From NCBI GenBank assembly GCA_902800065.1, contig CADCDE010000006.1, positions 1 through 64,000 on the forward strand: DNA of 64,000 nt. Direction: 5' to 3'. The position numbers were made by a program, and so were the translations under genes. This DNA is from an uncultured Ruminococcus sp. (GTDB lineage Bacteria > Bacillota > Clostridia > Oscillospirales > Acutalibacteraceae). Positions within the stretch are counted from its first letter, which is position 1, and every line of letters begins with the position of its first letter. Of the stretch, positions 26,211 to 35,449 are shown piece after piece. Below the pieces are notes generated by a model, which saw nothing but the letters and a program-made list of their open reading frames with translations, was not told the DNA's origin and ran no database searches.

Positions 26211-27299
26211 TTATGCAGCTTCGGGGAGCTTTTCGGTAACAGTTATCTGGTCGGGGGAGGTTATTTTTGTAACGGTGATACCCTGTTTTTGGAGAAGTGA
26301 AATGATACCGTCATCGCCAAGGAAATGTGCCGAGCCTACAACGAGCATGGCTGTTTTATCGCCTTTCATGTATTCAATGAGCTTTTCGGTCATTCCTGCA
26401 TTTCTGTCGGTAAGCATTGATTTATTGTATTCGTCAAGAAGTGCTTTTTGTTCTTCGGTGAGAGAATCCATATCTATATCAGCTTCATCTGAAACATCTT
26501 CCGATGACATTGTGCCTGTTTTCCATTTTTCATACAGATTTTTTATTTCCTTGGTCTGTTCTTCAATAGCGTTGGTTTCGGCATACTGTGCAAGCATGAG
26601 TTCCACAAGTTCATCTGAAAAATCATTGAACATACTCATCTGAAATTCCATTGATTCAACTTCATTGATTTCTTTGCCGTCTTTTTTTGCACGGGTAGTC
26701 AGAGTAATGTCAACACCGTTTGAAGCATTGAGACCGGCTTTTGAAATGATGATATTTTCAAGCAGACTTTCCCACATAAGGGGCTTGTAATAATCATACA
26801 TTGCATTGTACATACCCTCGGATTTCAGTATATCGACAAGTGAACTGTATGTTTCTGTTGAGATATGGTCTTTTATTGTAGTGCCGTCAGAGTATATAAT
26901 GTCAGTCAGAAATTTTGTATCTGTTGAAATGCTTGCGAATATATCTGACATATCGACTTCAAATGCGAGCATTTCGCTGTCTGAATAGGCTTTTTCAAAG
27001 TAATCGGGAAGATGGTTGACCATATCATCAGCCGCATGGATAGAGCCGAAAAGATAAGCGTAATTACCGTCACTGTCCTCTGCTTTCCACATGAGAGGGG
27101 TTATGAGATTTTTGTCTGTACTGCTTTGGGAAACCTGAGTATTTGATTCATCTGTTGGCTTTGAAACAGCAGAGACAGTTTTTGAGGTCTGGGATTCGAC
27201 CTTGAACATATCATTCTTTTCGATATGCTTGCATCCGCTCAGAGCAGGTATGACAAGAAGTGCAGCCATTGCCGAGCATATTATTTTTTTGATTTTCAT
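26211..27299 (-). CDS. TraB/GumN family lipoprotein
   Basis: 362 residues with lipobox ALSGC (Cys about 23). The body has the TraB/GumN signatures YLFGSIHAADD near the start and MLVVGSAHFLGDDGIISLL at the end, holding the conserved GxxH pairs of this putative metal-protease-like (erythromycin-esterase/EreA-type) fold. Start is the ATG of MKIKKIICSA with AAAGGA upstream; the longer frame runs over the promoter. Outside face of the membrane. Substrate unknown. Confidence 0.88.
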   Translation of the reverse strand: MKIKKIICSAMAALLVIPALSGCKHIEKNDMFKVESQTSKTVSAVSKPTDESNTQVSQSSTDKNLITPLMWKAEDSDGNYAYLFGSIHAADDMVNHLPDYFEKAYSDSEMLAFEVDMSDIFASISTDTKFLTDIIYSDGTTIKDHISTETYSSLVDILKSEGMYNAMYDYYKPLMWESLLENIIISKAGLNASNGVDITLTTRAKKDGKEINEVESMEFQMSMFNDFSDELVELMLAQYAETNAIEEQTKEIKNLYEKWKTGTMSSEDVSDEADIDMDSLTEEQKALLDEYNKSMLTDRNAGMTEKLIEYMKGDKTAMLVVGSAHFLGDDGIISLLQKQGITVTKITSPDQITVTEKLPEAA

Positions 27300-27342
27300 T
27301 GAAGTATTGTCCTTTCTTTTATCAATTTGTTTTATTATATCA

Positions 27343-27351
27343 ATTATAGCA
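27343..27351 (-). promoter_or_regulatory. Extended -10 promoter of the TraB/GumN gene
   Basis: Minus strand TGCTATAAT; no good -35 box, as expected for an extended -10 promoter. Confidence 0.55.
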
Positions 27352-27373
27352 AAAAACTTCAATATTATTATTG

Positions 27374-27414
27374 ACAAAAAAATAGACGGGTATGACTTTT
27401 TCAGCTATCCCCGT
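27374..27414 (-). terminator. Terminator of the small NTGD-type protein gene
   Basis: Minus strand ACGGGGAT and ATACCCGT arms around a short loop, followed by TATTTTTTT. Confidence 0.65.
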
Positions 27415-27428
27415 TGAGTTTATGGAAA

Positions 27429-27635
27429 TTATTTTTTATTTTTCTTATTTCCCAAAAGCAGAAGAATGACAACAACAAGTGCTGCGACAACGATTCCAAC
27501 AAGAGCAACTATAAGTATAGTTGAATTGTCGCCTGTTGCAAAGTTTTTCGCAGATTCAAGGGCATTTGCACTGACGGGGCAGAGCATGATTACTGTCATA
27601 ATGACTGCAAGCAGCGATATCAGTTTCTTTTTCAT
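27429..27635 (-). CDS. Small secreted/membrane-anchored protein with TGD tail
   Basis: 68 residues: signal peptide (MKKKLISLLA..., cleavage near ANA), a very short mature part with ATGDNST, a membrane helix of about 22 residues and a basic KKNKK tail. The tail has the same order as in the proteins at 23926 and 27719 (TGD, helix, lysines). AAAGGAG lies ten bases before the chosen ATG. Function unknown; hardly anything is left outside after signal cleavage. Confidence 0.7.
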   Translation of the reverse strand: MKKKLISLLAVIMTVIMLCPVSANALESAKNFATGDNSTILIVALVGIVVAALVVVILLLLGNKKNKK

Positions 27636-27655
27636 TTGAGCGGTCTCCTTTATTA

Positions 27656-27691
27656 TAAAACAAAGGCACTGCCGCAAAACGACAATGCCTT
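27656..27691 (-). terminator. Terminator of the 246-residue surface-protein gene
   Basis: AAGGCACTG (27663-27671)/CAATGCCTT (27683-27691) stem with one G-U pair, followed in the minus direction by TGTTTTA. Confidence 0.7.
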
Positions 27692-27718
27692 ATATAAATC
27701 TTAAAAAATCAGCTTGGA

Positions 27719-28459
27719 TTATTTTGCGTGTTTCTTTGACTTTGAAGCTACAAGAGCTGTACCGAGAGATGCAAGACCTACAACTGCAAATACGCCTGCT
27801 GTTGCACTTGAATCACCGGTATTTGTTGTCTGCTGAGAAGGCTGAGACTGCTGAGGAGTCTGCTGTGAAGCCTGAGACTGCTGAGAAGCCTGAGAAACCT
27901 GAGACTGCTGTGGAATCTGAGAAGTCTGAGAAGGCTGTGAAGGCTGTGATTCCACCTTTGCGAGTACATAGCGTGATGAGCCGTCATATACAAACTCGAA
28001 CTTGCCGTTTTCAGCTTCAGCAACTTCATTAAGACCGTCTTCCTCTGAGAAGGTATATACAATGTCATAGCCTGCTGCATTTATTACAAACTTAGTGTTG
28101 GACAGGTATGTAGGAGCTATATCCTCACCGTCTTCATCAAAGAAATAGAGGTCGATAATCTTGCTGTCCACGATGTCAGGCTTTTGTGCGAGAGCAGCTT
28201 CAGCGTCAACATCTGTAGCAGCAGCAGCACCCAACTTTACAGTTTCAACACCTGTAACAGCATTTGCAGGTATTGTAGCCTCAATTGTTGCATTGTCTAC
28301 ACTTGTTACAACTTTGGTATCTTCATTAGGCTTAACATCGGCTGTACCAATATTAGCACTTTCTGACCAACCTGCAGGAAGGGCACTTACGGATATAACA
28401 GCAGAAGAAACAGCGATAGCTGCAACCATAGCAGCCACGATAATTTTTTTAGTGTTCAT
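27719..28459 (-). CDS. Secreted surface protein with Ser/Gln linker and NTGD anchor-like tail
   Basis: 246 residues. Signal peptide (cleavage near SVSA), a beta-rich domain of about 140 residues that I do not recognise, a linker built from SQ/QQS units (about 165-210), then TNTGD, a membrane helix and KSKKHAK. The linker and tail match the starch-binding-like protein at 23926, suggesting the same secretion and anchoring route. AGGAGG precedes the ATG; the ATG three codons upstream lies inside the spacer. Role unknown. Confidence 0.8.
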   Translation of the reverse strand: MNTKKIIVAAMVAAIAVSSAVISVSALPAGWSESANIGTADVKPNEDTKVVTSVDNATIEATIPANAVTGVETVKLGAAAATDVDAEAALAQKPDIVDSKIIDLYFFDEDGEDIAPTYLSNTKFVINAAGYDIVYTFSEEDGLNEVAEAENGKFEFVYDGSSRYVLAKVESQPSQPSQTSQIPQQSQVSQASQQSQASQQTPQQSQPSQQTTNTGDSSATAGVFAVVGLASLGTALVASKSKKHAK

Positions 28460-28504
28460 GATAAACATCCTCCTAAATAAATATAAATGATTCTGAACAA
28501 CAAT

Positions 28505-28534
28505 ATAATATCACATCTGTAACAAGTTTGTCAA
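28505..28534 (-). promoter_or_regulatory. Promoter of the 246-residue surface-protein gene
   Basis: Minus strand TTGACA (28529-28534), 18-bp spacer, TATTAT (28505-28510). Confidence 0.65.
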
Positions 28535-28630
28535 TAATTATCTGGCAAAATATATGTTTTTTAATCTGTAAAATAAAGGAAACAAATAAATTTAGTTATT
28601 TGTAACTGTAAAATAATAATAATTACTGAT

Positions 28631-29788
28631 TTATAAAGCTATAAATTCCCTTAATTGCTTTGAGCCGTCAAAACGCAGCCATATATCAAAGGGCTTTACT
28701 CCATGAGCATTTTCAAAAAGTCCGTAATAGAAATGTAAGTATGAAAGAGCTAATACAATTATCAGAAATCCAATGGCAAGCATTTTTTTCTGTTTTTCGG
28801 ACGTAAGAGCGATAGTTTTTCCGTTATAGAGAGTAGTGTTTATTCCTTTTGCAGCAAGTGAACGGTATATCACAGGAACAAGCAGTATCATGAATATTAT
28901 AAAATAATATGAGAATCTCTCAAGTATACTGTGCTTTGACATCGTGACCATTAATATCGTGCATATCAATGAGAGATTTATCAGATATTTATTTTCGTTT
29001 GTTACATTTATAGTGCCGAATTTTACAAGGAGAAAAGCACATATTATCACAAACAGCGGGAATATCGCATATACAAAAGAAAGTCCTTCGGTGACGAATA
29101 CAGAATCACTGTATTCCTCGTGATAGAAATTTGTCAGGATATTTATAAAGCCCTCCGAGGACATATAGAACCACAGTATAAAATATCCGTATATGATAAG
29201 CTCCTTGAATTTCGGCTGCATTTTGATGATAAAGTATATCGGAAGAATGAATATTACAGTCTGATGGAACAGTGAAGCAAATAATACAGTCAGTACAAAC
29301 GGGATAAATTTATTTCTCTTTATAAAAGACCATGCAAGCATCAAAAGAGATACGGATATCATCTGACGCAGGAAATTCATTTCCATGAAGAATATGAACA
29401 GGTTGACATAGAGGAGTGTTGACAGCCAGGGCATCTCGGAGTTTCTGCCGATAAATACAGCCGCAGGGATAACAGCTATGAAGCTGAGTACGCCTATATA
29501 CCATATATAGCTCGGAAGGACAAGTCCGAGAAGCTTTGTCAGTATAACGAAGCCTATCTCCCAGTCATTGTAGGTGAAGCTGGTGAAGCCGTCATCACGC
29601 ATCTGATTGAAGCCGACAGTGTACATATTATAGTCATAGCCTATATGATTTCTTATTACCATCAGTGCCAGAAGCTGACTGAAGGATATTATTATAAAAA
29701 ATACAGTTTTGTTTTTTGAGGGCTTTCTCCAGCAGAAAAGCCATGCCCATAAAATTAAAAGCAGATTGTTTAAAGTGTAAAACAGCAA
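28631..29788 (-). CDS. EpsG family polysaccharide polymerase
   Basis: 385 residues, about ten membrane segments, with RNHIGYDYNMY near residue 46, typical of EpsG-type Wzy-like proteins that polymerise exopolysaccharide repeat units outside the membrane. TTG start with AAAGGAG nine to ten bases upstream. It is 21 bases after the sugar transferase gene and co-transcribed with it. Two-gene minus-strand unit, divergent from the exporter genes. Confidence 0.85.
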   Translation of the reverse strand: MLFYTLNNLLLILWAWLFCWRKPSKNKTVFFIIISFSQLLALMVIRNHIGYDYNMYTVGFNQMRDDGFTSFTYNDWEIGFVILTKLLGLVLPSYIWYIGVLSFIAVIPAAVFIGRNSEMPWLSTLLYVNLFIFFMEMNFLRQMISVSLLMLAWSFIKRNKFIPFVLTVLFASLFHQTVIFILPIYFIIKMQPKFKELIIYGYFILWFYMSSEGFINILTNFYHEEYSDSVFVTEGLSFVYAIFPLFVIICAFLLVKFGTINVTNENKYLINLSLICTILMVTMSKHSILERFSYYFIIFMILLVPVIYRSLAAKGINTTLYNGKTIALTSEKQKKMLAIGFLIIVLALSYLHFYYGLFENAHGVKPFDIWLRFDGSKQLREFIAL

Positions 29789-29809
29789 AGGTAACAGCTC
29801 CTTTTGAAT

Positions 29810-31201
29810 TTATCTTGAATTTTTTGAAAAAATTCCGTTTGTCAGTGTCTTGAACAATATTTTTATATCAAACAGCAAAGACCAATTTTCGATATAATAT
29901 ATGTCATATTTTATCCTTTCCTCAATTGAGGTATCTCCGCCCCGAAGGTCATTTACTTGTGCCCAGCCTGTCATGCCGGGTTTGACATAGTGCTTGACCA
30001 TATAAAGCGGGATGGATTTTCTGAATTGCTCGACATAGTAGGGTATTTCGGGGCGTGGACCTACAAGGCTCATTTCTCCCTTAAGTACGTTGAAAAGCTG
30101 AGGAAGCTCGTCTATACTGTATTTTCGTATGAATGAACCGAATTTTGTACAGCGTGAATCGTTTTTTTCAGCCATTGATATATCGTTTTCCGTTTCAATT
30201 CTCATTGAACGGAATTTATACATAATAAATGGCTTATTGCCTATTCCGACACGTTCCTGTTTGAAAATAGCCTTTCCAGGAGATGTTATCCTGATTATCA
30301 AAGCAGTTATCAGCATAAACGGTGAGCCTAAGATAAGCATTATCAGTGAAACAATTATGTCAAAGGCTCTTTTTATAAATTTATTGAAGGTATTTTCCAA
30401 AGGAACATTTCTTATGCTCAAAAGGGGCATACCGTCAAACTGTGATATGTATATTCTTGAGGAAAGTCCCGAAAACATATTCGGAAGTATGGAAAATTTT
30501 ATTCCCCAATTTTCGCATATAGCCATGAGATGTCCAAGTGAGGGCTGCAGCTTGTCTGAGAGCATTATAACAGCCTCATCGGGAGGTGCTGTGCGGAAAA
30601 AATCTGAGATTTTCTTGAAATTTCCCAAATAGTCTATCTTTAAGTGTGAACGTGGTGCAGAATCGAAATATCCTGAAAGCTCAAAGCCCAAATCGGGAGA
30701 ATTTTTTATTTTCTGTATAAAATTTTCCGTACAGTTATTTACACCGATTATTGCGATATATTTTTTATTATAGCCCCTGCTTCGCATATATTTCAGGAAT
30801 TTTCTCAGAAATGCCCTGTAAACTATCGCCGAAAAGGTATTTATGAAATAATACAGGACTATCATTACCTGAAATATAAGGAATTTGCCAAACAGTGCAG
30901 AAATGACCATCTGTGCTATGCAGAAAAACAAATTGGATTTCATCAGATTTGCTGTTTCGACTATGAATTTTGTTGAACGGTATGAACGGTAGAGGTCATA
31001 AAAATAGTTTATTATTATTTGTATGAGAGATACTGTTAAAAGTGTGCCTATTATAATTGTCATATCATAATTGTAATCGCAGAGCGGATCATTATAGAAT
31101 ATCCTGTTTATAAAATATCCTGTCGTACAGCTTGCACAGCTTATTATAAAGTCTATCGCTACATGAACGGCGTTCAGCTTTCCCTGATTTTGCTTTATCA
31201 A
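29810..31201 (-). CDS. Polyprenyl-phosphate sugar-1-phosphate transferase (WbaP/EpsL type)
   Basis: About 463 residues. Four N-terminal membrane segments, a CoA-binding-like middle domain (around IIGVNNCTENFIQKI) and a C-terminal bacterial sugar transferase domain with KRAFDIIVS, FKQERVG, YKFRSMR, SLVGPRPE and KPGMTGWAQVN. It transfers a sugar-1-phosphate to undecaprenyl phosphate and starts glycan repeat synthesis. The TTG start (31201) has AAGGTGG upstream; an ATG at 31222 is the alternative. Confidence 0.9.
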   Translation of the reverse strand: MIKQNQGKLNAVHVAIDFIISCASCTTGYFINRIFYNDPLCDYNYDMTIIIGTLLTVSLIQIIINYFYDLYRSYRSTKFIVETANLMKSNLFFCIAQMVISALFGKFLIFQVMIVLYYFINTFSAIVYRAFLRKFLKYMRSRGYNKKYIAIIGVNNCTENFIQKIKNSPDLGFELSGYFDSAPRSHLKIDYLGNFKKISDFFRTAPPDEAVIMLSDKLQPSLGHLMAICENWGIKFSILPNMFSGLSSRIYISQFDGMPLLSIRNVPLENTFNKFIKRAFDIIVSLIMLILGSPFMLITALIIRITSPGKAIFKQERVGIGNKPFIMYKFRSMRIETENDISMAEKNDSRCTKFGSFIRKYSIDELPQLFNVLKGEMSLVGPRPEIPYYVEQFRKSIPLYMVKHYVKPGMTGWAQVNDLRGGDTSIEERIKYDIYYIENWSLLFDIKILFKTLTNGIFSKNSR

Positions 31202-31243
31202 ACAGTCTTCACCACCTTGCATATAAAAAACAACTCTCTATTT

Positions 31244-31272
31244 ATTTTAATATATCAAATAATTATAGTCAA
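31244..31272 (-). promoter_or_regulatory. Promoter of the sugar transferase-epsG unit
   Basis: Minus strand TTGACT (31267-31272), 17-bp spacer, TAAAAT (31244-31249). Confidence 0.65.
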
Positions 31273-31318
31273 CACTTTTTCATTTGATAAAAAAGCCATT
31301 TTTTCTAAAAAAACATGA

Positions 31319-31347
31319 TAGACAAGTTTGGATTATCATGCTATAAT
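31319..31347 (+). promoter_or_regulatory. Promoter of the glycan exporter operon
   Basis: TAGACA (31319-31324), 17-bp spacer, extended -10 TGCTATAAT ending at 31347. Confidence 0.7.
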
Positions 31348-31383
31348 AGGTTCGTGCAAATAAAATTAATGGGAGTTGAATAT

Positions 31384-32163
31384 ATGCTTGGGAAAAAAAT
31401 AGATGAATTTATGTATTATGTCCCTTTTCTGAAAGAAATTATCAAAAGGGATTTCAAGAAAAAATACTATAAAAGTGTATTGGGTGTTGCATGGTCCATG
31501 TTAAGCCCTCTTTTGATGATGATAGTTATAACTATAATTTTCTCGACTATATTCAAGAGAAATATACCGTATTACCCTTCATACTGGCTCGGTGGAAATC
31601 TTATATTCGCATTTGTAATGGACGGCACGAACGGTGCCATGAACAGTATGATACATAATGCATCTCTTATCAAAAAAATGAAGATACCCAATTATTTTTT
31701 CTGTATATCCTCCGTAACACAGCATTTCATAACAATGCTTTTTTCACTTGTACCGTATTTTATCGTGTCTCTGATAATAGGAGTTCCGTTTACCCCGTAT
31801 ATGCCTCTTATATTCTTTCCGATAATACTCGCTTATATATTTACGGTAGGTCTTGGAATGTTTCTCTGTGCATACGGTACTTTTCTGCGTGACCTTAATT
31901 ATCTCTACAACATTTTCAGGAGAGTATGGCTTTATGTCACTCCTATATTCTATCCCATAGACATTATCCCCGAAAACTATCGTTTCATGTTCGAGCTGAA
32001 TCCGCTGTATGTATATATATCCATATTCCGTGACTTTGCCATGAACGGAAAAATGCCCTCTGAAAGAATGCTTATTGTAGCGACATTTTACAGTATTCTT
32101 ACACTTATTCTCGGCATAGTGACGTTCAAAGAAAAAGAAGACAGATTTTTCCTTTATATATGA
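31384..32163 (+). CDS. ABC-2 polysaccharide exporter permease (TagG/RfbA type)
   Basis: 259 residues, six membrane segments, with the family opening IKRDFKKKYYKSVLGVAWSM and FYPIDIIPENYR near the end. It forms the channel that exports undecaprenyl-linked glycan or teichoic-acid-like polymer. Start at MLGKKIDEF with GGGAG upstream. The ATPase gene follows after 13 bases. Confidence 0.9.
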   Translation: MLGKKIDEFMYYVPFLKEIIKRDFKKKYYKSVLGVAWSMLSPLLMMIVITIIFSTIFKRNIPYYPSYWLGGNLIFAFVMDGTNGAMNSMIHNASLIKKMKIPNYFFCISSVTQHFITMLFSLVPYFIVSLIIGVPFTPYMPLIFFPIILAYIFTVGLGMFLCAYGTFLRDLNYLYNIFRRVWLYVTPIFYPIDIIPENYRFMFELNPLYVYISIFRDFAMNGKMPSERMLIVATFYSILTLILGIVTFKEKEDRFFLYI

Positions 32164-32176
32164 GGTGTTTTTTACT

Positions 32177-33010
32177 ATGATAGACCTTTCAAACGAAGCA
32201 GTTGAAATAGTTGCTCCTGTTATAAACGAGAGTCTCAGAACAGGAGATTTTTATGATGATGACGAGGATGTATGTGTTGATGTCAGGAATGTTTCCGTGA
32301 TGTTCAATCTCAGTAAAAACCGTGAGGACGGCTTGAAGGAATATTTTATAAATATGATAAAGGGCAGAGTCAGCTATGACGAATTCTGGGCATTGAGAAA
32401 TATCAGCCTGAAAGTCCATAAGGGAGATGCTCTTGCACTTATAGGACAAAACGGATCAGGTAAATCCACTCTCCTCAAGACCATTGCAGGCATAATAAAG
32501 CCCACTCGTGGCAGTGTCGAAGTCACGGGCAGTATTGCTCCTCTTATAGAAATGAGCGGAGGCTTTGACCGTTCCCTGTCGGCAAGGGAAAATATATTTC
32601 TTGTCGGAGCAATGCACGGACATACCCGCAAATATATGAAAAAAAGATTTGATGAAATAATAGAATTTGCGGAGCTTGAAAAATTTGTTGATGTGCCGAT
32701 AAAGAACTATTCCTCCGGCATGGTGTCAAGACTGGGTTTTGCCGTTGCTACCTGTGTCAATGCAGATATAATAATAGCCGATGAGGTTCTGGCAGTCGGT
32801 GATGCAAAATTCCGAATGAAGTGTGAAGCACGAATACAGGAAATGCTCAAGGGAGGTACAACTATCCTGTATGTATCACACAGTGCCGCACAGGTCAAAA
32901 AATTATGCCGTACAGCCGTATGGCTTGAAAAGGGCTGTATCGTTGACATGGGCAATGCCGCTGAGATATGCGACAAATATATGCAGTCCATAAAAAACAG
33001 TGAGGAGTGA
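32177..33010 (+). CDS. ABC polysaccharide exporter ATPase (TagH/RfbB type)
   Basis: 277 residues: Walker A GQNGSGKST, signature YSSGM, Walker B IIIADEV, as in teichoic-acid/O-antigen exporters whose signature is SSGM rather than SGGQ. No C-terminal glycan-binding extension is present. About 30 extra residues precede the domain. Start ATG with TGAGGTG upstream, overlapping the spacer after the permease stop. Works with the permease upstream. Confidence 0.93.
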   Translation: MIDLSNEAVEIVAPVINESLRTGDFYDDDEDVCVDVRNVSVMFNLSKNREDGLKEYFINMIKGRVSYDEFWALRNISLKVHKGDALALIGQNGSGKSTLLKTIAGIIKPTRGSVEVTGSIAPLIEMSGGFDRSLSARENIFLVGAMHGHTRKYMKKRFDEIIEFAELEKFVDVPIKNYSSGMVSRLGFAVATCVNADIIIADEVLAVGDAKFRMKCEARIQEMLKGGTTILYVSHSAAQVKKLCRTAVWLEKGCIVDMGNAAEICDKYMQSIKNSEE

Positions 33011-33011
33011 G

Positions 33012-33047
33012 AAGTGAAAAGTGAGAAACGAAATATCTGCTTTTCAC
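33012..33047 (+). other. Inverted repeat between exporter ATPase and glycosyltransferase genes
   Basis: AGTGAAAAG and CTTTTCACT are inverted around about 18 bases, within repeated AGTGAG-type sequence. No T run follows and the next gene has no visible Shine-Dalgarno, so it may modulate translation or be a decayed repeat rather than a terminator. Confidence 0.4.
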
Positions 33048-33057
33048 TGTTCTTCAA

Positions 33058-34182
33058 ATGAAAAATAAAAAAATATTGATATGTGCATCAAGGGTATCTC
33101 ATATAATAAATTTTCATCTGCCGTACATAGAGTATTTCAGGAATAAAAATTACAGGGTGGATATTGCGGTTGAGGGAAAAACAGATAATTCCATGATAGA
33201 CAACTGCTATGATATGAAATTTACTAAAAATCCCTTTTCACCCGATAATCTGAAAACCATCAGGCTTTTGAAAAAAATCATGTCTGAAAATGATTATGAT
33301 ATCATATACTCAAATTCAACTCTTGCGGGTGCGGCATCAAGAATGGCTGTGAAAAGTCTGAAAAACAAGCCTTACTTTGTGCATATATCACACGGATATA
33401 TGTTCGGTGAAAACGACGGTCTCAAATCGAAATTATATCTTTTAGCGGAAAAGCTGACTGAAAAAGTTACAGATAGTCTTGTTGTTATGAACAGTGAAGA
33501 CCTGGCACTTGCGGAGAAATATCATCTTGCAAAGAATATACATTATATAAACGGCATGGGATTGATACCCGAAAATTTCCCCGAAATTTCCGATACGGAA
33601 AAAATTACTATTCGCAAAAATCTTGGTGTTTCAGATGATATGAAAATGCTTTTGTGTGTCGGGGAATTTTCCAAAAGAAAAAATCAGACGGCTGTTATAG
33701 AAGCCTTAAATATGCTTTTGAAGAAGCATAAAAATATCATGCTTGTATTTGCAGGTGAAGGAGGTATGCTTGAAAACTGCCGTCAGCTTTCACATAAATA
33801 TGAGCTTGATACTAATATAAGATTTCTCGGACAGGTGCGGGATATTTATAAATTATACAGATGCAGTGATATCCTTGTCACAGCATCGAAAATGGAAGGT
33901 CTGCCCTTCAATGTCATGGAGGCACTTTATTGTCATCTGCCCGTTGTGGTGACTGCTATAAAAGGCCACAGTGACCTGATAATGCACGGAAAAAACGGTC
34001 TTCTGACAGATATCGGCTTTATGGATATATACTCGAAGCTGGATAATATATTATCTGACGAGAAATTGTATTCAGCGATAAAAAAGAATACATTTCTTGA
34101 TGAAAAGTATCTTATAGAGAATGCAAAGCCTGAGCTTCTGAAAATACTTGATAAAGAATATACGGAGGAATTTGTTACATGA
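33058..34182 (+). CDS. Glycosyltransferase family 4 protein
   Basis: 374 residues, GT-B fold: N-terminal domain with ICASRVSHIINFHLPYI, C-terminal GT4 domain with GEFSKRKNQ, AGEGG and the sugar-nucleotide motif SKMEGLPFNVMEAL. Cytoplasmic, adds a sugar to the lipid-linked glycan. No clear ribosome binding site before the ATG. Overlaps the next gene by four bases (ATGA). Confidence 0.9.
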   Translation: MKNKKILICASRVSHIINFHLPYIEYFRNKNYRVDIAVEGKTDNSMIDNCYDMKFTKNPFSPDNLKTIRLLKKIMSENDYDIIYSNSTLAGAASRMAVKSLKNKPYFVHISHGYMFGENDGLKSKLYLLAEKLTEKVTDSLVVMNSEDLALAEKYHLAKNIHYINGMGLIPENFPEISDTEKITIRKNLGVSDDMKMLLCVGEFSKRKNQTAVIEALNMLLKKHKNIMLVFAGEGGMLENCRQLSHKYELDTNIRFLGQVRDIYKLYRCSDILVTASKMEGLPFNVMEALYCHLPVVVTAIKGHSDLIMHGKNGLLTDIGFMDIYSKLDNILSDEKLYSAIKKNTFLDEKYLIENAKPELLKILDKEYTEEFVT

Positions 34183-35447
34183 AAAAAAATGTTTTCTGTA
34201 TTGCCTTGATATTAATGGTTATTTTAAGTCTTTTCTCATTGCCCGTCAGTGCAGACGAGGAAGCACTTTCAATTAGCAATAAAAATATAAATCTGTACAT
34301 AAATCAAAGCTATCAGCTTTCTGTTACGGGAACGTCCTCTGATGTGACGTTTAATTCACAGGATACAAATATAGCTGAGGTCAGCGGTGACGGTACTGTT
34401 ACAGCGAAAGGTCTCGGTTCAACGGTAATATCGGCAAATGCAGACAATGGTCAGAAGGCAGAATGTAAGATAAATGTATTGAACGGTGTTTCGCCGAGAG
34501 AGATAATTATTTCCGCACAGGATGTGACACTGAAAGTCGGTGAAAGCTACACCATAAAAGCCGAGGTCAAGCCCAAGGAAACCAATCAGAAACTGACCTT
34601 TACCACATCAGACAGCTCTGTTGTAAAAGTTGACCAAAACGGTTATATCAAAGCACTCAAACCAGGTGTTACAGTTGTTACAGTGAGTTCAACGAGTGAT
34701 GCAGTGACAAAAAAATGTATTGTGAAAGTCAATGCCAATACCGAACAGGAAGGAGCAAATGTTTCCGTCAAAGGAGCGTTATATTCCATTGCAGGTGAAA
34801 AGAAGGTAAATATGACAGTCGAACTCCGAAATTCAAGCGGTTTTAAGCGTACTGTCACAGACGAAAACGGTGATTTTTCTTTTACGGGAGTAAAACAGGG
34901 GGATTATGCTTTTTTGGTGTATAAGAATGAAAATGACCTTACCCCCACCGCAAGAACACAAATATCTTTGGGAGCATATAATCTTATTATATCATGTATA
35001 ATTAATGAAAATGATGTAGTTATTCTCTATCGGAATAATACTGCCATTGCTTCTGATATAAAAGATATAGTCCTTTCGTCAAATAATGTTTCCCTCAAAA
35101 CGGGTGATACTTATGATATGACCTGCCGTGCAAAGCCGTCAAATGCAGTTTTGCCGACAGTTATGGGAGAATCCGAAGATGAAAGTATCGCAACAGTTGA
35201 CGCAGACGGAAGAATAACAGCCATTGCGGAAGGAAAAACGACTATTACATTTACAACTGTTGACGGGAGATTATCAAAATCATGCAAAGTAACTGTTTCA
35301 GAATCTCAGGGTAATAAATACAGCTGGCTTATAATTACCATTGAAAGCGGTATTATGCTGTTGCTGGTAATTGCCTTTTTCATAAGATATATAAAATTTA
35401 TAAGAAACAAATATAAGGAAGAATTCAGGATAGATGAGGAGGAGTAA
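34179..35447 (+). CDS. BIG2-repeat surface protein with C-terminal membrane anchor
   Basis: 422 residues: signal peptide (cleavage near VSA-DEE), two BIG2 Ig-like domains (about 28-105, 108-185), a carboxypeptidase-regulatory-like beta domain (about 193-270), a third BIG2 (about 288-375), a membrane helix (382-402) and a basic/acidic cytoplasmic tail. Lying between glycan genes and translationally coupled to the glycosyltransferase, it may help display or attach the polymer; that is inference. Confidence 0.85.
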   Translation: MKKNVFCIALILMVILSLFSLPVSADEEALSISNKNINLYINQSYQLSVTGTSSDVTFNSQDTNIAEVSGDGTVTAKGLGSTVISANADNGQKAECKINVLNGVSPREIIISAQDVTLKVGESYTIKAEVKPKETNQKLTFTTSDSSVVKVDQNGYIKALKPGVTVVTVSSTSDAVTKKCIVKVNANTEQEGANVSVKGALYSIAGEKKVNMTVELRNSSGFKRTVTDENGDFSFTGVKQGDYAFLVYKNENDLTPTARTQISLGAYNLIISCIINENDVVILYRNNTAIASDIKDIVLSSNNVSLKTGDTYDMTCRAKPSNAVLPTVMGESEDESIATVDADGRITAIAEGKTTITFTTVDGRLSKSCKVTVSESQGNKYSWLIITIESGIMLLLVIAFFIRYIKFIRNKYKEEFRIDEEE

Positions 35448-35449
35448 TT

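Noticed and set aside
33012-33047. Terminator between exporter ATPase and glycosyltransferase
   Set aside because: No T run follows and the downstream genes lack another promoter; treated as an inverted repeat only.
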